Of a stretch of DNA of 64,000 bases, positions 24,983 through 34,570 are shown piece by piece. Position 1 is the stretch's first letter. Every line of letters begins with the position of its first letter. The translations under genes were made by a program, and so were the position numbers. This DNA is from CAJJDF01 sp965657945 (GTDB taxonomy: Bacteria > Bacteroidota > Bacteroidia > Flavobacteriales_D > CAJJDF01), in contig CBFHPW010000009.1 in NCBI GenBank assembly GCA_965657945.1, positions 1 through 64,000 of the forward strand, read 5' to 3'. Under the pieces are notes generated by a model. It was not told the origin of the DNA and did no database searches. It saw only the letters and a list, made by a program, of their open reading frames with translations.

Positions 24983-26160
24983 ATCTTTTCACAAACCACA
25001 CAAATCTTTTCCTCGTCTTTGTTTGTTGTAAAAAATAAATACAATTCACCTCCCTCTTTTATATTCAGCGATTTCCTCAGGGCATCCACTTTCTTTGGAA
25101 AATTGCGTGTTGTAACATTCGCCTTTTTTCCTCCAAATTGTTTCTTTATTGCTTTAGTTTGAAAAGGAATTATCTCTTTTACCCGAAACGAACGTCCGGG
25201 AAAATCAATGGATTCATTGCTTGTATAAAGATGAGAATGCTTATGAAGTTTAGCTACTTCCAACTGAACAGAAACCTGGTTAAACGCGCCCGATTTTAGC
25301 ACAGCCGAATTAGGCTCATACAAATAACTCAAGGGTCGCGAATAAGTTGGCTTGTGATTACCTTCTTGAGCCAGTTCAAATTGAAAGGTTTGTTTTGCTT
25401 TTCCCATCAAGTTTACCGTTTTTATTGTTGGCTCACTAGTATGCTCTTTCTCCAAAATCCAAAGCAATTCTTTTACTTCATTTTTCAATGCTACTACATG
25501 AATTTCTTTCACGAACTCCAACTCAGAAATTCCTTGAGAAATATCTACTAAGGGAGAAGTTTTCATCATTATATACCGCGATTTAGAAAACAACAAATCT
25601 AAATTTTCGGGAACGTTGGGCAAGCAATCTTTGAACAAAAACACCTTTCCTTTTGCCTCACTCCTGCGAGAAGGGTCAAGATAAATCCAATCATACACTG
25701 TGTCATTATCGTGTAAAAATCTCATTCCATCTCCGCAAATAAAGTTGCAATTATTTACCCCTAATTTCCCGAAATTATGAGCCGTAATTGCCGAAAGCTG
25801 TGGAGCTAATTCGCAGTGGATAATCGTATCGAAAACCTGAGAAAAATAAAAATCATCCACCCCAAATCCGCCTGTTAAATCAATCAAATTTTTTCCAGAA
25901 ATTAAGCTCGATTTATACCGCGCAGTTTCTTCCGAAGAGGTCTGTTCTATTGAAATTTTAGGCGGAAAATACGCGTCCTTCAATTCAAACCATGTAGGTA
26001 ATTTATCTTTACACTTTAACTTTCCAATAATCTGCTCAGCTAACTCTTTGTTTGTAACTCCTTCAAAAACAGAGTTTTTTAAAATCAATTGAGTTATATC
26101 AGTGCGTAAATTTACACCTATAAACTCTTGAATCTCGCTTCTCAATAATTCTTTATTCAT
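24979..26160 (-). CDS. class I SAM-dependent methyltransferase, PG_1098/THUMP-like
   Basis: A 393-residue protein. N-terminal helical domain (1-85), Rossmann methyltransferase core with the SAM loop NLIDLTGGFGVDD (91-103) and the YLDPSRR motif in place of NPPY, then a ferredoxin-like and a THUMP-like C-terminal region. The PG_1098 group is restricted largely to Bacteroidota; an RNA substrate is expected but unproven. It starts inside the end of recQ (8-base overlap), so it is the last gene of a unit hyp-recQ-methyltransferase. Confidence 0.85.
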   Translation of the reverse strand: MNKELLRSEIQEFIGVNLRTDITQLILKNSVFEGVTNKELAEQIIGKLKCKDKLPTWFELKDAYFPPKISIEQTSSEETARYKSSLISGKNLIDLTGGFGVDDFYFSQVFDTIIHCELAPQLSAITAHNFGKLGVNNCNFICGDGMRFLHDNDTVYDWIYLDPSRRSEAKGKVFLFKDCLPNVPENLDLLFSKSRYIMMKTSPLVDISQGISELEFVKEIHVVALKNEVKELLWILEKEHTSEPTIKTVNLMGKAKQTFQFELAQEGNHKPTYSRPLSYLYEPNSAVLKSGAFNQVSVQLEVAKLHKHSHLYTSNESIDFPGRSFRVKEIIPFQTKAIKKQFGGKKANVTTRNFPKKVDALRKSLNIKEGGELYLFFTTNKDEEKICVVCEKI

Positions 26161-28264
26161 CTTTTTGAATTATTGCGATACTTAACCGAATCTCTCCATA
26201 AGAAACTTGTTCCTCCAGTTTTTCGTAAATTGGTTTTAGCGAATTCTCTTTGTTCAGGCTCTCATACACTTTCCTTACCTTTTCGATGGTATTGGCCTCT
26301 ACAAACTGATGCAAATTCACCTCCTTTCCTTCCGAATATAATTGAGATAAATGAGAAAAAATAGTGGTTACGCTCAACCCTCTTTTTTCAGCAATTTGCT
26401 CGGGAGTGAAACCTTCTTGGTAGAACCCAAAAGTTTCCAATGTGGTTGGAATTTTTTTTGGCTTGGCAGTAGCCTTAAATTTTCGTACCACCTCCATAAA
26501 TTCTTCTCCGTACTCCTGCATCTTGTTCATCCCTACTCCCGAAATGGCTAAAAATTGATTTTCTGTAACCGGCAATTCTTTGGCAATTTCTTGCAATGTT
26601 TTATCATTAAAAATAATATAGGCCGGCACATTTTCTTCTTTAGAAATCGCATACCTTACTCTTTTCAGGTCTTTAAATAGTTCTTCATTTACCTCTCCTT
26701 CATTGGCGATTCGCACAACTTTTGGTTTCTTCTTTTTCTCTTCGGCAGTCACTGGATAGGTAAGTTCCACTTTCTTTTCGCCCTTTAACACTTTCTTACC
26801 CAAGGAAGAAATCTTTAGCGCAGAGTTTTCGCTATACATTATTTCTATCAGTCCTTGATTTGCCAATTGGATGATGTAATCTCGCCAATCAAAAAAACTA
26901 ACTTCTTTGCCCACTCCATAAGTTTTTAGTTGAGCATAATTCTTTTCGTGAACATCGGCATTGTTCGAACCTCGCAATACATTAATGAGCATCGTAATTC
27001 CTTCCTTCTCACCCATTCGAGCTATTCCTGAAAGGGCTTTTTGCGCCAAAATGGTTCCATCAAAGTTTTTTGGTGGGTTTTGACAAACGTCACAGTTTCC
27101 GCAGTTCTTCAATAAATGCTCCCCAAAGTAAGACAACAAAATTTTTCTTCGGCAAGATTTTGCCTCGGCAAACTGAAGCATTCTATTCAATTTTTCTTTT
27201 TGCATAGAAGAATAAGCGCCATCATCTGCAAACTGGCTGTACAACACAAAATCTCTCATGTTGTAATAAAGTCGGGTTTCTGAAGGCAACCCATCTCTCC
27301 CAGCTCTTCCAATTTCTTGGTAATATCCTTCCAGATTCTTAGGCAAATTGTAATGAATCACCCATCTCACATTAGATTTATCAATTCCCATCCCAAAAGC
27401 AATAGTAGCCACAATAATCTTGGTATCGTCATTAATAAACTCTGTCTGAATCTTTTCTCTATCTTCCGAATTCATTCCTGCATGATAATATTCTACAGAA
27501 TGGCCTTCCTCTTTTAAATACTCGGCTACCTCTTCGGTATTCTTTCTGCTCAAGCAGTATACAATTCCACTTTCTCCTCGTTTTCTTTCCACAAATTGAG
27601 CAATCTCTTGCAATTTTTTCTTTTTGGGAACCTGCCCACGCACTTCTATACTTAAATTTTTACGGTCAAAGGAAGAAATGAATAATTTTGAATCTTTCAG
27701 CCCCAACTGCTCCTCGATATCTTGTCTTGCCGATTTATCGGCTGTCGCGGTAAGTGCCATAAAAGGAACCTCTGGCAAAGAGTTTCTGAAAACTTTAAGT
27801 TGAGTGTATTCCGGTCTAAAATCGTGACCCCACATACTTACACAGTGAGCCTCATCTATTGCTACCAGTTTAATAGTAAGCTCTTTGAGCCAAGAATTTC
27901 TGACAGATATCAATTTTTCTGGAGACAAATACAGCAACTGAGTCTCGCCTTTCATTGCTCTATCTATCACCTCATTTTCTTCCTGGGGCGAGATAGAACT
28001 ATTAAAAAAATCCGCTTTTATTCCATTTCCCTTGAGGGCTTGTACCTGATCTTTCATGAGCGATATTAAAGGGGAAACCACAACTGTAATTCCCGCCATA
28101 CACAAAGCAGGAATTTGAAAACAAATGGATTTTCCTCCGCCAGTTGGCATTAGTACGAAACTATCTTTTCGTTCTAAAGTCCTCGTAATTATTTCTTCCT
28201 GTAATGGACGAAATTCATTGTAACCGAATACTGTTTTCAATATTTCCTTAGGAGTGTTGCTCAA
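26153..28264 (-). CDS. recQ: ATP-dependent DNA helicase RecQ
   Basis: A 703-residue 3'-5' helicase. Walker A in MPTGGGKS, Walker B IDEAH with the aromatic-rich loop CVSMWGHDFRPEY, then the second RecA domain (GIGRAGRDG-type QEIGRAGRDGLP), a RecQ zinc-binding domain with CRRK and CGNCDVC, winged helix, an HRDC domain at about 525-605, and an extra C-terminal helix-turn-helix (about 610-700, TPEQIAEKRGLSVTTI). The extra domain makes it longer than the E. coli protein (about 610) but normal for Bacteroidota. It acts in recombination and fork repair. Confidence 0.96.
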   Translation of the reverse strand: MSNTPKEILKTVFGYNEFRPLQEEIITRTLERKDSFVLMPTGGGKSICFQIPALCMAGITVVVSPLISLMKDQVQALKGNGIKADFFNSSISPQEENEVIDRAMKGETQLLYLSPEKLISVRNSWLKELTIKLVAIDEAHCVSMWGHDFRPEYTQLKVFRNSLPEVPFMALTATADKSARQDIEEQLGLKDSKLFISSFDRKNLSIEVRGQVPKKKKLQEIAQFVERKRGESGIVYCLSRKNTEEVAEYLKEEGHSVEYYHAGMNSEDREKIQTEFINDDTKIIVATIAFGMGIDKSNVRWVIHYNLPKNLEGYYQEIGRAGRDGLPSETRLYYNMRDFVLYSQFADDGAYSSMQKEKLNRMLQFAEAKSCRRKILLSYFGEHLLKNCGNCDVCQNPPKNFDGTILAQKALSGIARMGEKEGITMLINVLRGSNNADVHEKNYAQLKTYGVGKEVSFFDWRDYIIQLANQGLIEIMYSENSALKISSLGKKVLKGEKKVELTYPVTAEEKKKKPKVVRIANEGEVNEELFKDLKRVRYAISKEENVPAYIIFNDKTLQEIAKELPVTENQFLAISGVGMNKMQEYGEEFMEVVRKFKATAKPKKIPTTLETFGFYQEGFTPEQIAEKRGLSVTTIFSHLSQLYSEGKEVNLHQFVEANTIEKVRKVYESLNKENSLKPIYEKLEEQVSYGEIRLSIAIIQKDE

Positions 28265-28271
28265 TTCTATT

Positions 28272-28532
28272 TTATTTCATCGGAAACAATTGTAGCTCCC
28301 TTATTTCTACTTCTACTTCTTGGCTAAAATCTATTTTTAGCGAATTATACTCTTCGTCCATCACAAACCAATAACCCACGATTTTATCTCCTGGCAGTAC
28401 TTTTTTGCCTTTGTACTTTTTATAAAATCTAGAAACTGGCTTCGATTTCTCTTTTTCTATTGCAAATAATTTCCCTTCGGTTAAGTGTTCGTAAATAACG
28501 TGTTCTACATTTTTAAATGGCAATATTGGCAT
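28272..28532 (-). CDS. small hypothetical protein upstream of recQ
   Basis: An 86-residue soluble protein, rich in Lys and Glu, beta-strand-like (KVLPGDKIVGYWFVM, VEVEIRELQLF), with no signal or membrane segment. It ends 7 bases before recQ and is probably co-transcribed. No family recognised. Confidence 0.6.
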   Translation of the reverse strand: MPILPFKNVEHVIYEHLTEGKLFAIEKEKSKPVSRFYKKYKGKKVLPGDKIVGYWFVMDEEYNSLKIDFSQEVEVEIRELQLFPMK

Positions 28533-28650
28533 GACTTAATTTCCTGAATTTGTATTGCCTAAATTTAGGATAGTTTCGAGGAAAATAAAAATCCTATTTC
28601 TCTCTTTCTCACTTTCAATTTTTCTAAATTTGGTCACAAAATAATTCAAT

Positions 28651-30861
28651 TTGGTATTTGCAACTCGACATAGAAAACTAATCATCCTCCTTTTCTTGTT
28701 AATTACCGCATTTTTTGGTTTTCAACTAACCAAAGTTGAATTTGGTCACGACCTCAACGATTTTTTTGATAGAGACGAAAAGGTATTTGTGTTCAATGAA
28801 GAATTCTTCAGTCATTTCGAAGAAGAACTTCCTAATTCTCTAATGATTGGGATAAAAAACAATCAGGAAATTGACTACAAAACTGCTCTGGAGATAGATT
28901 CTTTTTCGCGTTCGATTGAGAAGATTAAAGGAGTCCAGCGAGTATTCTCGGTAACAAACCAGCAGCTTGCCGTGTTTTCCAGTTTTGGCACAATTCCTTA
29001 TGATGTACTAAAACTTGATTCCGAAGAGATTTTTTCGGAAACTTGGGTGGAGCTTGATTCATTGCCCGATATTAAAAATAGATTCGTTAGCAAAAACAAC
29101 AAATCTGCACTTATTTATGCCATAATTCAGGACTCACTTCCTCTCGATTCCTTAAAAGAAATGAAAGAAAAAACAGATATTGCCGCGCAAGGCTTTAGCT
29201 TCGAGGAGGTGTTTTTTGTGAATACTAAACATAACGATTTTCTTATCACAAAAAAAATAAAGGACGATTCGAGTCACCTCATTTTTATCGCTTTTATTTT
29301 GATCATCCTCATTCTGCTTTACTTTTTTAGGTCGTTGGTAGGAATCGTAATTCCGTTTGCCATCGTTGTGAGTTCAGTTATCTGGATAATGGGAACCATC
29401 TCATTATTTGGTTTCAAGATAAATGTACTTACCATAGCCATTCCGGTCATTGTGGGCGTAATTTCTTTGAGCGATGTAATTCACATAATTTCGAGGTACA
29501 GCGAAGAAAAATCAATCGATAAAATTGAGAAAATACGAGGAACCCGAAACGATATTCTCAAAGCTATTATTCTTACAACATTAACTACTTCTTTTGGATT
29601 TCTTTCTCTTTCAAACTCTAACATTCAGGTGTTTAACGAATTTTCGGTTTTCACTGCCGTAGGAGTATTTTATGCCTTTGTACTTGCCTATTTTTTACTT
29701 CCCGTACTCTTGTATTATTCCAAAAAAATTACGCTGCACAATTCTCTCGAAAAACTTACTCCTCAAAGACTTTGGATAAAACCCACTCTTCTTGTTTCTG
29801 TGATTGTCCTGATTCTATCAATATTGGGAATCCTACAAGTAAAACACAACAATTTTGTGTACGAAAACATGGGGGAAAAAGATGAGATTACCCAAATCAT
29901 GAATTTCATGGAAGAGGAAATGTATGGAATTAGAGACTTAACAATTACTGTTTCTCTTCGAGACACGAACGCTTCACTTTTTGACCAATCAATTCTTTCT
30001 CAATTAAATAAAATAGAGAATTTTGTAGAAACGGAGTACAAAGCAACAGTAAATATGGGCTTGGCTACTGCGGCAAAACAAGTAAACAGAGCGCTTAACG
30101 GAGGTGAACCAGCCGCTTACTCTATTCCTGAAGACGAATATGACGCAAAACGAATAAAACAAAAAATCTTAAAAAACGGGCGATTACTCAAGCTCAAAAG
30201 TTTTGTTTCGAAGAAAAACAACTCAACTTTTATACAAACCAAAGCGAAAGATTTTGGCAGTTACCAAACCCGTAGATCCAATGAAAAACTGATTGAATTT
30301 GCCAAAGTGAACACCCCAGATCTTGACATCAACTTTGGAGGTACAGCCTATATTATTGATGAAACCAATGTGAATGTGTCCAACGGAATGATTTGGAATC
30401 TTTTTCTGATTGTCATTTTTATCTTTTTTATTGTGTCTTTTATTTTCAAATCGTTTTCGATTGGTTTTTTCTCTCTATTCCCCAACATCTTGCCGCTCAT
30501 TGCTATTACCGCCATTGTAGGTTGGTTCGATTACGGAATGAATATAGGTACCACAATTGTGTACACCATCGCATTTGGAATTGCCGTGGACGATACAATT
30601 CACTTTTTGGGAAGGTATAAAATTGAGCTAGACAAAGGAAACTCAAATTACGACTCATTGATTACCACTATCAAAACGAGTGGCGGAGCAATTTTGCTTA
30701 CCACCTTGGTGCTTGTTGCTGGTTTTGGCGTATTAATTCTCTCTAGTTTTTACGCAAATTTTATAACTGGCTTACTCGTAACTATTAGTTTGATTGTTGC
30801 ACTACTGTGCGATTTATATCTCTTGCCAGTATTGCTCAATTGGTTAAAAAAAGACAAATAA
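28651..30861 (+). CDS. MMPL/RND-superfamily transporter
   Basis: A 736-residue inner-membrane protein with the RND repeat: TM1 at about 9-27, a periplasmic loop to about 205, five TM segments to about 365, TM at about 375-396, a second loop, and five more TM segments at the end, with GIAVDDTIHFLGRY in the second half as the sterol-sensing-like proton-relay region. Such Bacteroidota proteins are usually hopanoid, lipid or small-molecule exporters; no periplasmic adaptor or outer-membrane channel gene lies next to it. The start appears to be TTG at 28651; there is no nearby ATG, and a TAAATTTG box lies at 28625-28632. Confidence 0.85.
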   Translation: MVFATRHRKLIILLFLLITAFFGFQLTKVEFGHDLNDFFDRDEKVFVFNEEFFSHFEEELPNSLMIGIKNNQEIDYKTALEIDSFSRSIEKIKGVQRVFSVTNQQLAVFSSFGTIPYDVLKLDSEEIFSETWVELDSLPDIKNRFVSKNNKSALIYAIIQDSLPLDSLKEMKEKTDIAAQGFSFEEVFFVNTKHNDFLITKKIKDDSSHLIFIAFILIILILLYFFRSLVGIVIPFAIVVSSVIWIMGTISLFGFKINVLTIAIPVIVGVISLSDVIHIISRYSEEKSIDKIEKIRGTRNDILKAIILTTLTTSFGFLSLSNSNIQVFNEFSVFTAVGVFYAFVLAYFLLPVLLYYSKKITLHNSLEKLTPQRLWIKPTLLVSVIVLILSILGILQVKHNNFVYENMGEKDEITQIMNFMEEEMYGIRDLTITVSLRDTNASLFDQSILSQLNKIENFVETEYKATVNMGLATAAKQVNRALNGGEPAAYSIPEDEYDAKRIKQKILKNGRLLKLKSFVSKKNNSTFIQTKAKDFGSYQTRRSNEKLIEFAKVNTPDLDINFGGTAYIIDETNVNVSNGMIWNLFLIVIFIFFIVSFIFKSFSIGFFSLFPNILPLIAITAIVGWFDYGMNIGTTIVYTIAFGIAVDDTIHFLGRYKIELDKGNSNYDSLITTIKTSGGAILLTTLVLVAGFGVLILSSFYANFITGLLVTISLIVALLCDLYLLPVLLNWLKKDK

Positions 30862-30924
30862 CTTGCCACCAAATAGTACTATTCGACTGTTCTTGAAACC
30901 CAAACACCTCAAAAAAAAGGAGCG

Positions 30925-31431
30925 TTAAAGCAACCTTTGTGGTAATCGGATTTCTTTTTGGAATTGACTCACATTGAACGAAAGAAACTCCTTCAACTCC
31001 CAACTCGAAAAATGGACAGTTTGCTTTCCTCGTTGATAAGCAGAGCGATACAAGCGCCAATACTCAGGAAACAAGACAAAACCAACGAATGCAGAAATCC
31101 GTGCTAATTTCGATTTTTTGCCGTTTCCAATTAAGAAAAACTGCATGGCCGCTTCCTCGTGCATCTCGGTTCCGTAACCTGTTATGACATGAAAAGCATC
31201 GTGACTTTCCATTTTAGGATTTACCTCAAATCCATTTTTATCTAAAAACAAAGATATTTCGTTGCCAATACTTCCGCAAGAAAACCTCGACAAGCTTGCC
31301 TTCGTTTCACCCCAAGCTACTTTTTTTCCCTTAAAATGCTCTCTGTACCAATTAACCAAAGGCAAAGCAAACCTATTGAAAACTAAACTTCTTGCAGTTC
31401 TCGTTTTTCTGAAAATTAAATAATCAACCAT
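30925..31431 (-). CDS. Coq4-like protein
   Basis: A 168-residue protein with the Coq4 motif HDxxH-x11-E: His77, Asp78, His81 and Glu93 in ESHDAFHVITGYGTEMHEEA. In eukaryotes Coq4 is a metal-binding organiser and C1-modifying enzyme of ubiquinone synthesis. Flavobacteria normally use menaquinone, and no other quinone gene is adjacent, so the role here is open. No signal peptide; a short hydrophobic segment (ISAFVGFVLFP) is seen near residue 112. It is convergent with the MMPL gene. Confidence 0.78.
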   Translation of the reverse strand: MVDYLIFRKTRTARSLVFNRFALPLVNWYREHFKGKKVAWGETKASLSRFSCGSIGNEISLFLDKNGFEVNPKMESHDAFHVITGYGTEMHEEAAMQFFLIGNGKKSKLARISAFVGFVLFPEYWRLYRSAYQRGKQTVHFSSWELKEFLSFNVSQFQKEIRLPQRLL

Positions 31432-31500
31432 GATGTTTTTTTTATGCTAACGAGAGGATTCACGGTCTGTTATGGTTTTAAGATTATTTAACTTTTCACC

Positions 31501-31530
31501 TCTCATTGTCATTCTCGCGAAGACGTGAAT
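31501..31530. repeat. REP-like fragment
   Basis: The sequence GTCATTCTCGCGAAGACGTG (from 31508) followed by AATCT resembles the GTCATTC-hairpin-GAATCT end of the dispersed repeat at 54166-54276 (read on the other strand). It has a weak inverted repeat. Probably a degraded repeat end. Confidence 0.35.
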
Positions 31531-31598
31531 CTTATTCATCGACTTCTACTTTTTTATCATATACTTCCCCAATGAGTTCATTGGTGTAAGATTTCAGC

Positions 31599-31628
31599 TT
31601 CTTTTTTTGATTCAAGACAAAAAAAGAA
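31599..31628. repeat. hairpin repeat with TCAAGAC loop, copy 1
   Basis: A 10-bp stem of TTCTTTTTTT and AAAAAAAGAA around the loop GATTCAAGAC. A related hairpin with the loop GTATCAAGAC lies at 34524-34549. It is upstream of the PIG-L gene and may act as a terminator or be a small dispersed repeat. Confidence 0.5.
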
Positions 31629-31708
31629 AAACACTAAAGTAGACCCCATCAAAACATTCATCGCAATTTCCTTATCTTTATTCACGATTAAAAAAACGAG
31701 TTTCTCAT

Positions 31709-34126
31709 ATGAAAAAATTACTTCTGCTCACTTTTCTTTTACCCGTCTTATTTGTTTCAGCTAATAAACCTTCCTCGGAAATATATGTAGGTCTTCAAAA
31801 ATTACACTCGCTCAAACGAGTGCTGTACATTGCCGCTCACCCCGATGATGAAAACACAAGAGCACTTGCTTGGTTCTCATTAAGCGAACATGCTCAAACA
31901 GCTTATTTATCACTCACAAGAGGAGATGGTGGCCAAAACCTGATTGGAAATGAACTGAGCGAACAACTGGGGGTTTTGAGAACCCAAGAATTACTCGCAG
32001 CGCGTTCTTACGATGGTGCCAATCAATATTTTACTCGTGCAGTTGACTTTGGCTACTCCAAATCGGCTGAAGAATCTTTGGAAAAATGGGGAAAAGAAGA
32101 AATCCTGTCGGATGTGGTTCTCATGATAAGAAAATTTCGTCCGGATGTAATTGTGACCCGTTTTCCGCCAGACAAAAGAGCTGGGCATGGTCATCACACA
32201 GCTTCGGCAATGCTTGCACTCGAAGCTTTTGAAAAGGCAGCTGACCCGAATTATTTACCCATGCAAGTCAAAACATTTGGGGTTTGGAAAACCACTTCTG
32301 TTTACTGGAATTCATCTACTTGGTGGGACAAAGGATTAGCTGAAAAAGCAAAAAATGACCCAAATTATTTAGTAGCCGAAATTGGTGGTTACAACTCCCT
32401 CCTCGGAAAATCTTACAATGAAATTGGGACCATTGCAAGGTCACAGCACAAATGCCAAGGATTTGGAGCCATTACCGAAAGAGGATCTAGAACAGAGTAC
32501 TTTCAGCATTTGAAAGGAGCAAAACTCTCTCAATCCTTTTTTGAGGCCAACCAATTCTCTTGGCAAAAGCTCATTGGGAAGCAAATTGAGAATAAATTCA
32601 ATAATTTGCTCGAAAACTTTGATTTTAAGTCTCCCGAAAAAAACATAACACAACTACTTGGCTTAAAAAACGAACTTGCCAACTTGAAAAACAGTTCGTT
32701 TAAAAAAGAAAAAATAGATCTGTGCAATCGGCTGATAATCGATTGCTTGGGATTATTTGCCGAACTTGTAGGAAAGGACTTTGTTTACCAAGAAACCGAT
32801 TCAGTATTCTTCCAACTTGAATTATTAAATCGTGGAACCACAAATGTTTCAGTTCTCTTGCCGCAGTCCACAATTCAGTTGGAGCAAAATAAAAACTTTT
32901 CGACCGGGGTAAAAATTAAAAATCCTAGCTCTGTTTCTAATCCTTATTGGTTAACCAAAAACTTCTCGAATTTATTTGAAGTGCCCAACAAAACAGATTT
33001 GTTGAATCCTGAATCACAACCTACATTTAGCTACCCTCTATCTTTGCTAGTAGAAGGCGACACACTTCAGCTTCCTTTATCAGGAACTTACAAGTGGCGA
33101 ATTCCATCCTATGGAGAAAAAAGACGACAAGTGATTAACACGCCAAGTTTTTCTGCAAATTTTGAAGAAAAATTAGTGGTGATTAAACCGGGAATAAAGA
33201 AAACGCTGAAACTAAACATCCACTCTTTCAGAGATAATTTGACCGATAAAATTAGTTTCAATCCTCCTGAAGGATGGGAAGTGTCGCCTTTAAATTTCGA
33301 TGTTTCTATTGACAAAAAACACCAAGAACAATGGGTGGAGTTATCGATTAAACCAAAGGCCAATGCACAATCTGGAACATTGAAATTAACCGATATGGAA
33401 GGAAACACCATTTATTCTTACACCGAAATTGCTTACGACCACATTCCTACCCAAGTTATTTTTAATAAATCAGAAATAAACTGTGTAAAGCTTGAAGCAA
33501 AAATAAAACCAGGAAAAGTAGCTTATATTAAAGGTGTAGAAGATGCCGTTCCGCAAGCTATTGAACAATTAGGTTTTGAGGTAAAACGATATGTTGTAAG
33601 CGATTTAGCTTCATTAGATTTATCTCAATTTCAATCCGTAGTGCTTGGGATAAGAATTTATAACGTGCATCCCGAACTCAAGAATTTCGAAGAAAAACTA
33701 TTTGATTACGTCAAAAAAGGAGGAAATGTGGTGATGCAATACAATACTGCTTCGCGAAGAGCAACTGGCGAAACCTACGGTCCGGTTCCATTTGAACTAA
33801 CAAGAAACAGAGTGACCGAGGAGGATGCTACAGTGAAATTTTTGGAACCCAGTCATCCAATAATGACCAAGCCCAACAAACTGGAAAAAGCCGATTTTGA
33901 CAATTGGGTGCAAGAACGAGGATTGTACTTTGCAGGAAACTGGGACAAAAGTTACGTTCCACTGTTTTCTTGGGCAGACAAAGGCGAAGACGACCAAAAA
34001 GGAGGTTTGATTGTGACCAAATATGGCGAAGGTCAATTTGTGTACACAGGAATTTCTTTCTTTAGAGAATTGCCAAATGGCGTAGAAGGAGCTTATAAAT
34101 TATTTGCCAATATATTGAGCTACTAG
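31709..34126 (+). CDS. secreted PIG-L (LmbE-like) family deacetylase, large form
   Basis: An 805-residue protein with a Sec signal (MKKLLLLTFLLPVLFVSA). Residues about 35-260 are a PIG-L/LmbE zinc deacetylase domain with the AHPDDE motif (His44, Asp46, Asp47 and Glu48 region) and GHGHHTASA. The remaining 500 residues are beta-rich domains with a late flavodoxin/glutamine-amidotransferase-like stretch. Family members remove acetyl from N-acetylglucosamine units or related sugars; a periplasmic sugar or glycoconjugate substrate is likely. It is followed by a symporter gene, so the pair may release and take up a product. A TATCTTTA box sits at 31673-31680. Confidence 0.88.
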   Translation: MKKLLLLTFLLPVLFVSANKPSSEIYVGLQKLHSLKRVLYIAAHPDDENTRALAWFSLSEHAQTAYLSLTRGDGGQNLIGNELSEQLGVLRTQELLAARSYDGANQYFTRAVDFGYSKSAEESLEKWGKEEILSDVVLMIRKFRPDVIVTRFPPDKRAGHGHHTASAMLALEAFEKAADPNYLPMQVKTFGVWKTTSVYWNSSTWWDKGLAEKAKNDPNYLVAEIGGYNSLLGKSYNEIGTIARSQHKCQGFGAITERGSRTEYFQHLKGAKLSQSFFEANQFSWQKLIGKQIENKFNNLLENFDFKSPEKNITQLLGLKNELANLKNSSFKKEKIDLCNRLIIDCLGLFAELVGKDFVYQETDSVFFQLELLNRGTTNVSVLLPQSTIQLEQNKNFSTGVKIKNPSSVSNPYWLTKNFSNLFEVPNKTDLLNPESQPTFSYPLSLLVEGDTLQLPLSGTYKWRIPSYGEKRRQVINTPSFSANFEEKLVVIKPGIKKTLKLNIHSFRDNLTDKISFNPPEGWEVSPLNFDVSIDKKHQEQWVELSIKPKANAQSGTLKLTDMEGNTIYSYTEIAYDHIPTQVIFNKSEINCVKLEAKIKPGKVAYIKGVEDAVPQAIEQLGFEVKRYVVSDLASLDLSQFQSVVLGIRIYNVHPELKNFEEKLFDYVKKGGNVVMQYNTASRRATGETYGPVPFELTRNRVTEEDATVKFLEPSHPIMTKPNKLEKADFDNWVQERGLYFAGNWDKSYVPLFSWADKGEDDQKGGLIVTKYGEGQFVYTGISFFRELPNGVEGAYKLFANILSY

Positions 34127-34235
34127 AGTTAATCTTCCCCTCGATTACTGGGGAAAGGATTGGGATTGGGAAAATTGACTGCTGACAAAAATCGCCCACT
34201 TAACCTCCCTCACGAGAGGAAATGAAAAGAAAAAT

Positions 34236-34308
34236 ATGCAAAAAATAATAGACGACAACGAAGCATAAAAACACCACCGATATCAAGGATTTTGAAAAAT
34301 AAAAAATG
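34236..34308 (+). pseudogene. decayed copy of the small symporter-linked gene
   Basis: From the ATG at 34236, 24 of 27 bases match the start of the intact small gene (from its second ATG at 34915), including the NDNE-encoding stretch, but a TAA follows after 10 codons; CACCACC is shared further on. Sixteen bases, TGAAAAATAAAAAATG, at 34293-34308 recur exactly at 34896-34911, the leader and start of the intact gene. Confidence 0.55.
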
Positions 34309-34523
34309 ATAAGTAGTTAAGGTTCATTATCACAAGAATTTGAGAAATTGTCAAAAAAATGAAACTATAAGGAATATTTTATATGCACAAACTGAAGTTT
34401 TTTAAGAAATAGGAATAAAGTGCGGAGACATGGCCCGTGCGAGTAAAGGCAAAACTCTATTTCAGTTTTGAATTCCACCTCTGGGGGAGTCAAAAATTTC
34501 CAAAAAAGCTTCTTAATTTTTTC

Positions 34524-34549
34524 GTTCTTTTGTATCAAGACATAAGAAC
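34524..34549. repeat. hairpin repeat with TCAAGAC loop, copy 2
   Basis: Stem GTTCTT/AAGAAC extended by one mismatched and one paired position around the loop GTATCAAGAC. See the copy at 31599-31628. Confidence 0.45.
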
Positions 34550-34570
34550 ATAGAGCTAAAAACAAAGCAA

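Noticed and set aside
30872..30883. 12-base palindrome AATAGTACTATT after the MMPL gene
   Set aside because: Short and A/T-rich with no further copy seen; could be chance.
34365..34565. Minus-strand 66-codon ORF in the gap before the symporter
   Set aside because: It runs through the TCAAGAC hairpin and shows no coding signal; it is a chance ORF in repeat-like sequence.
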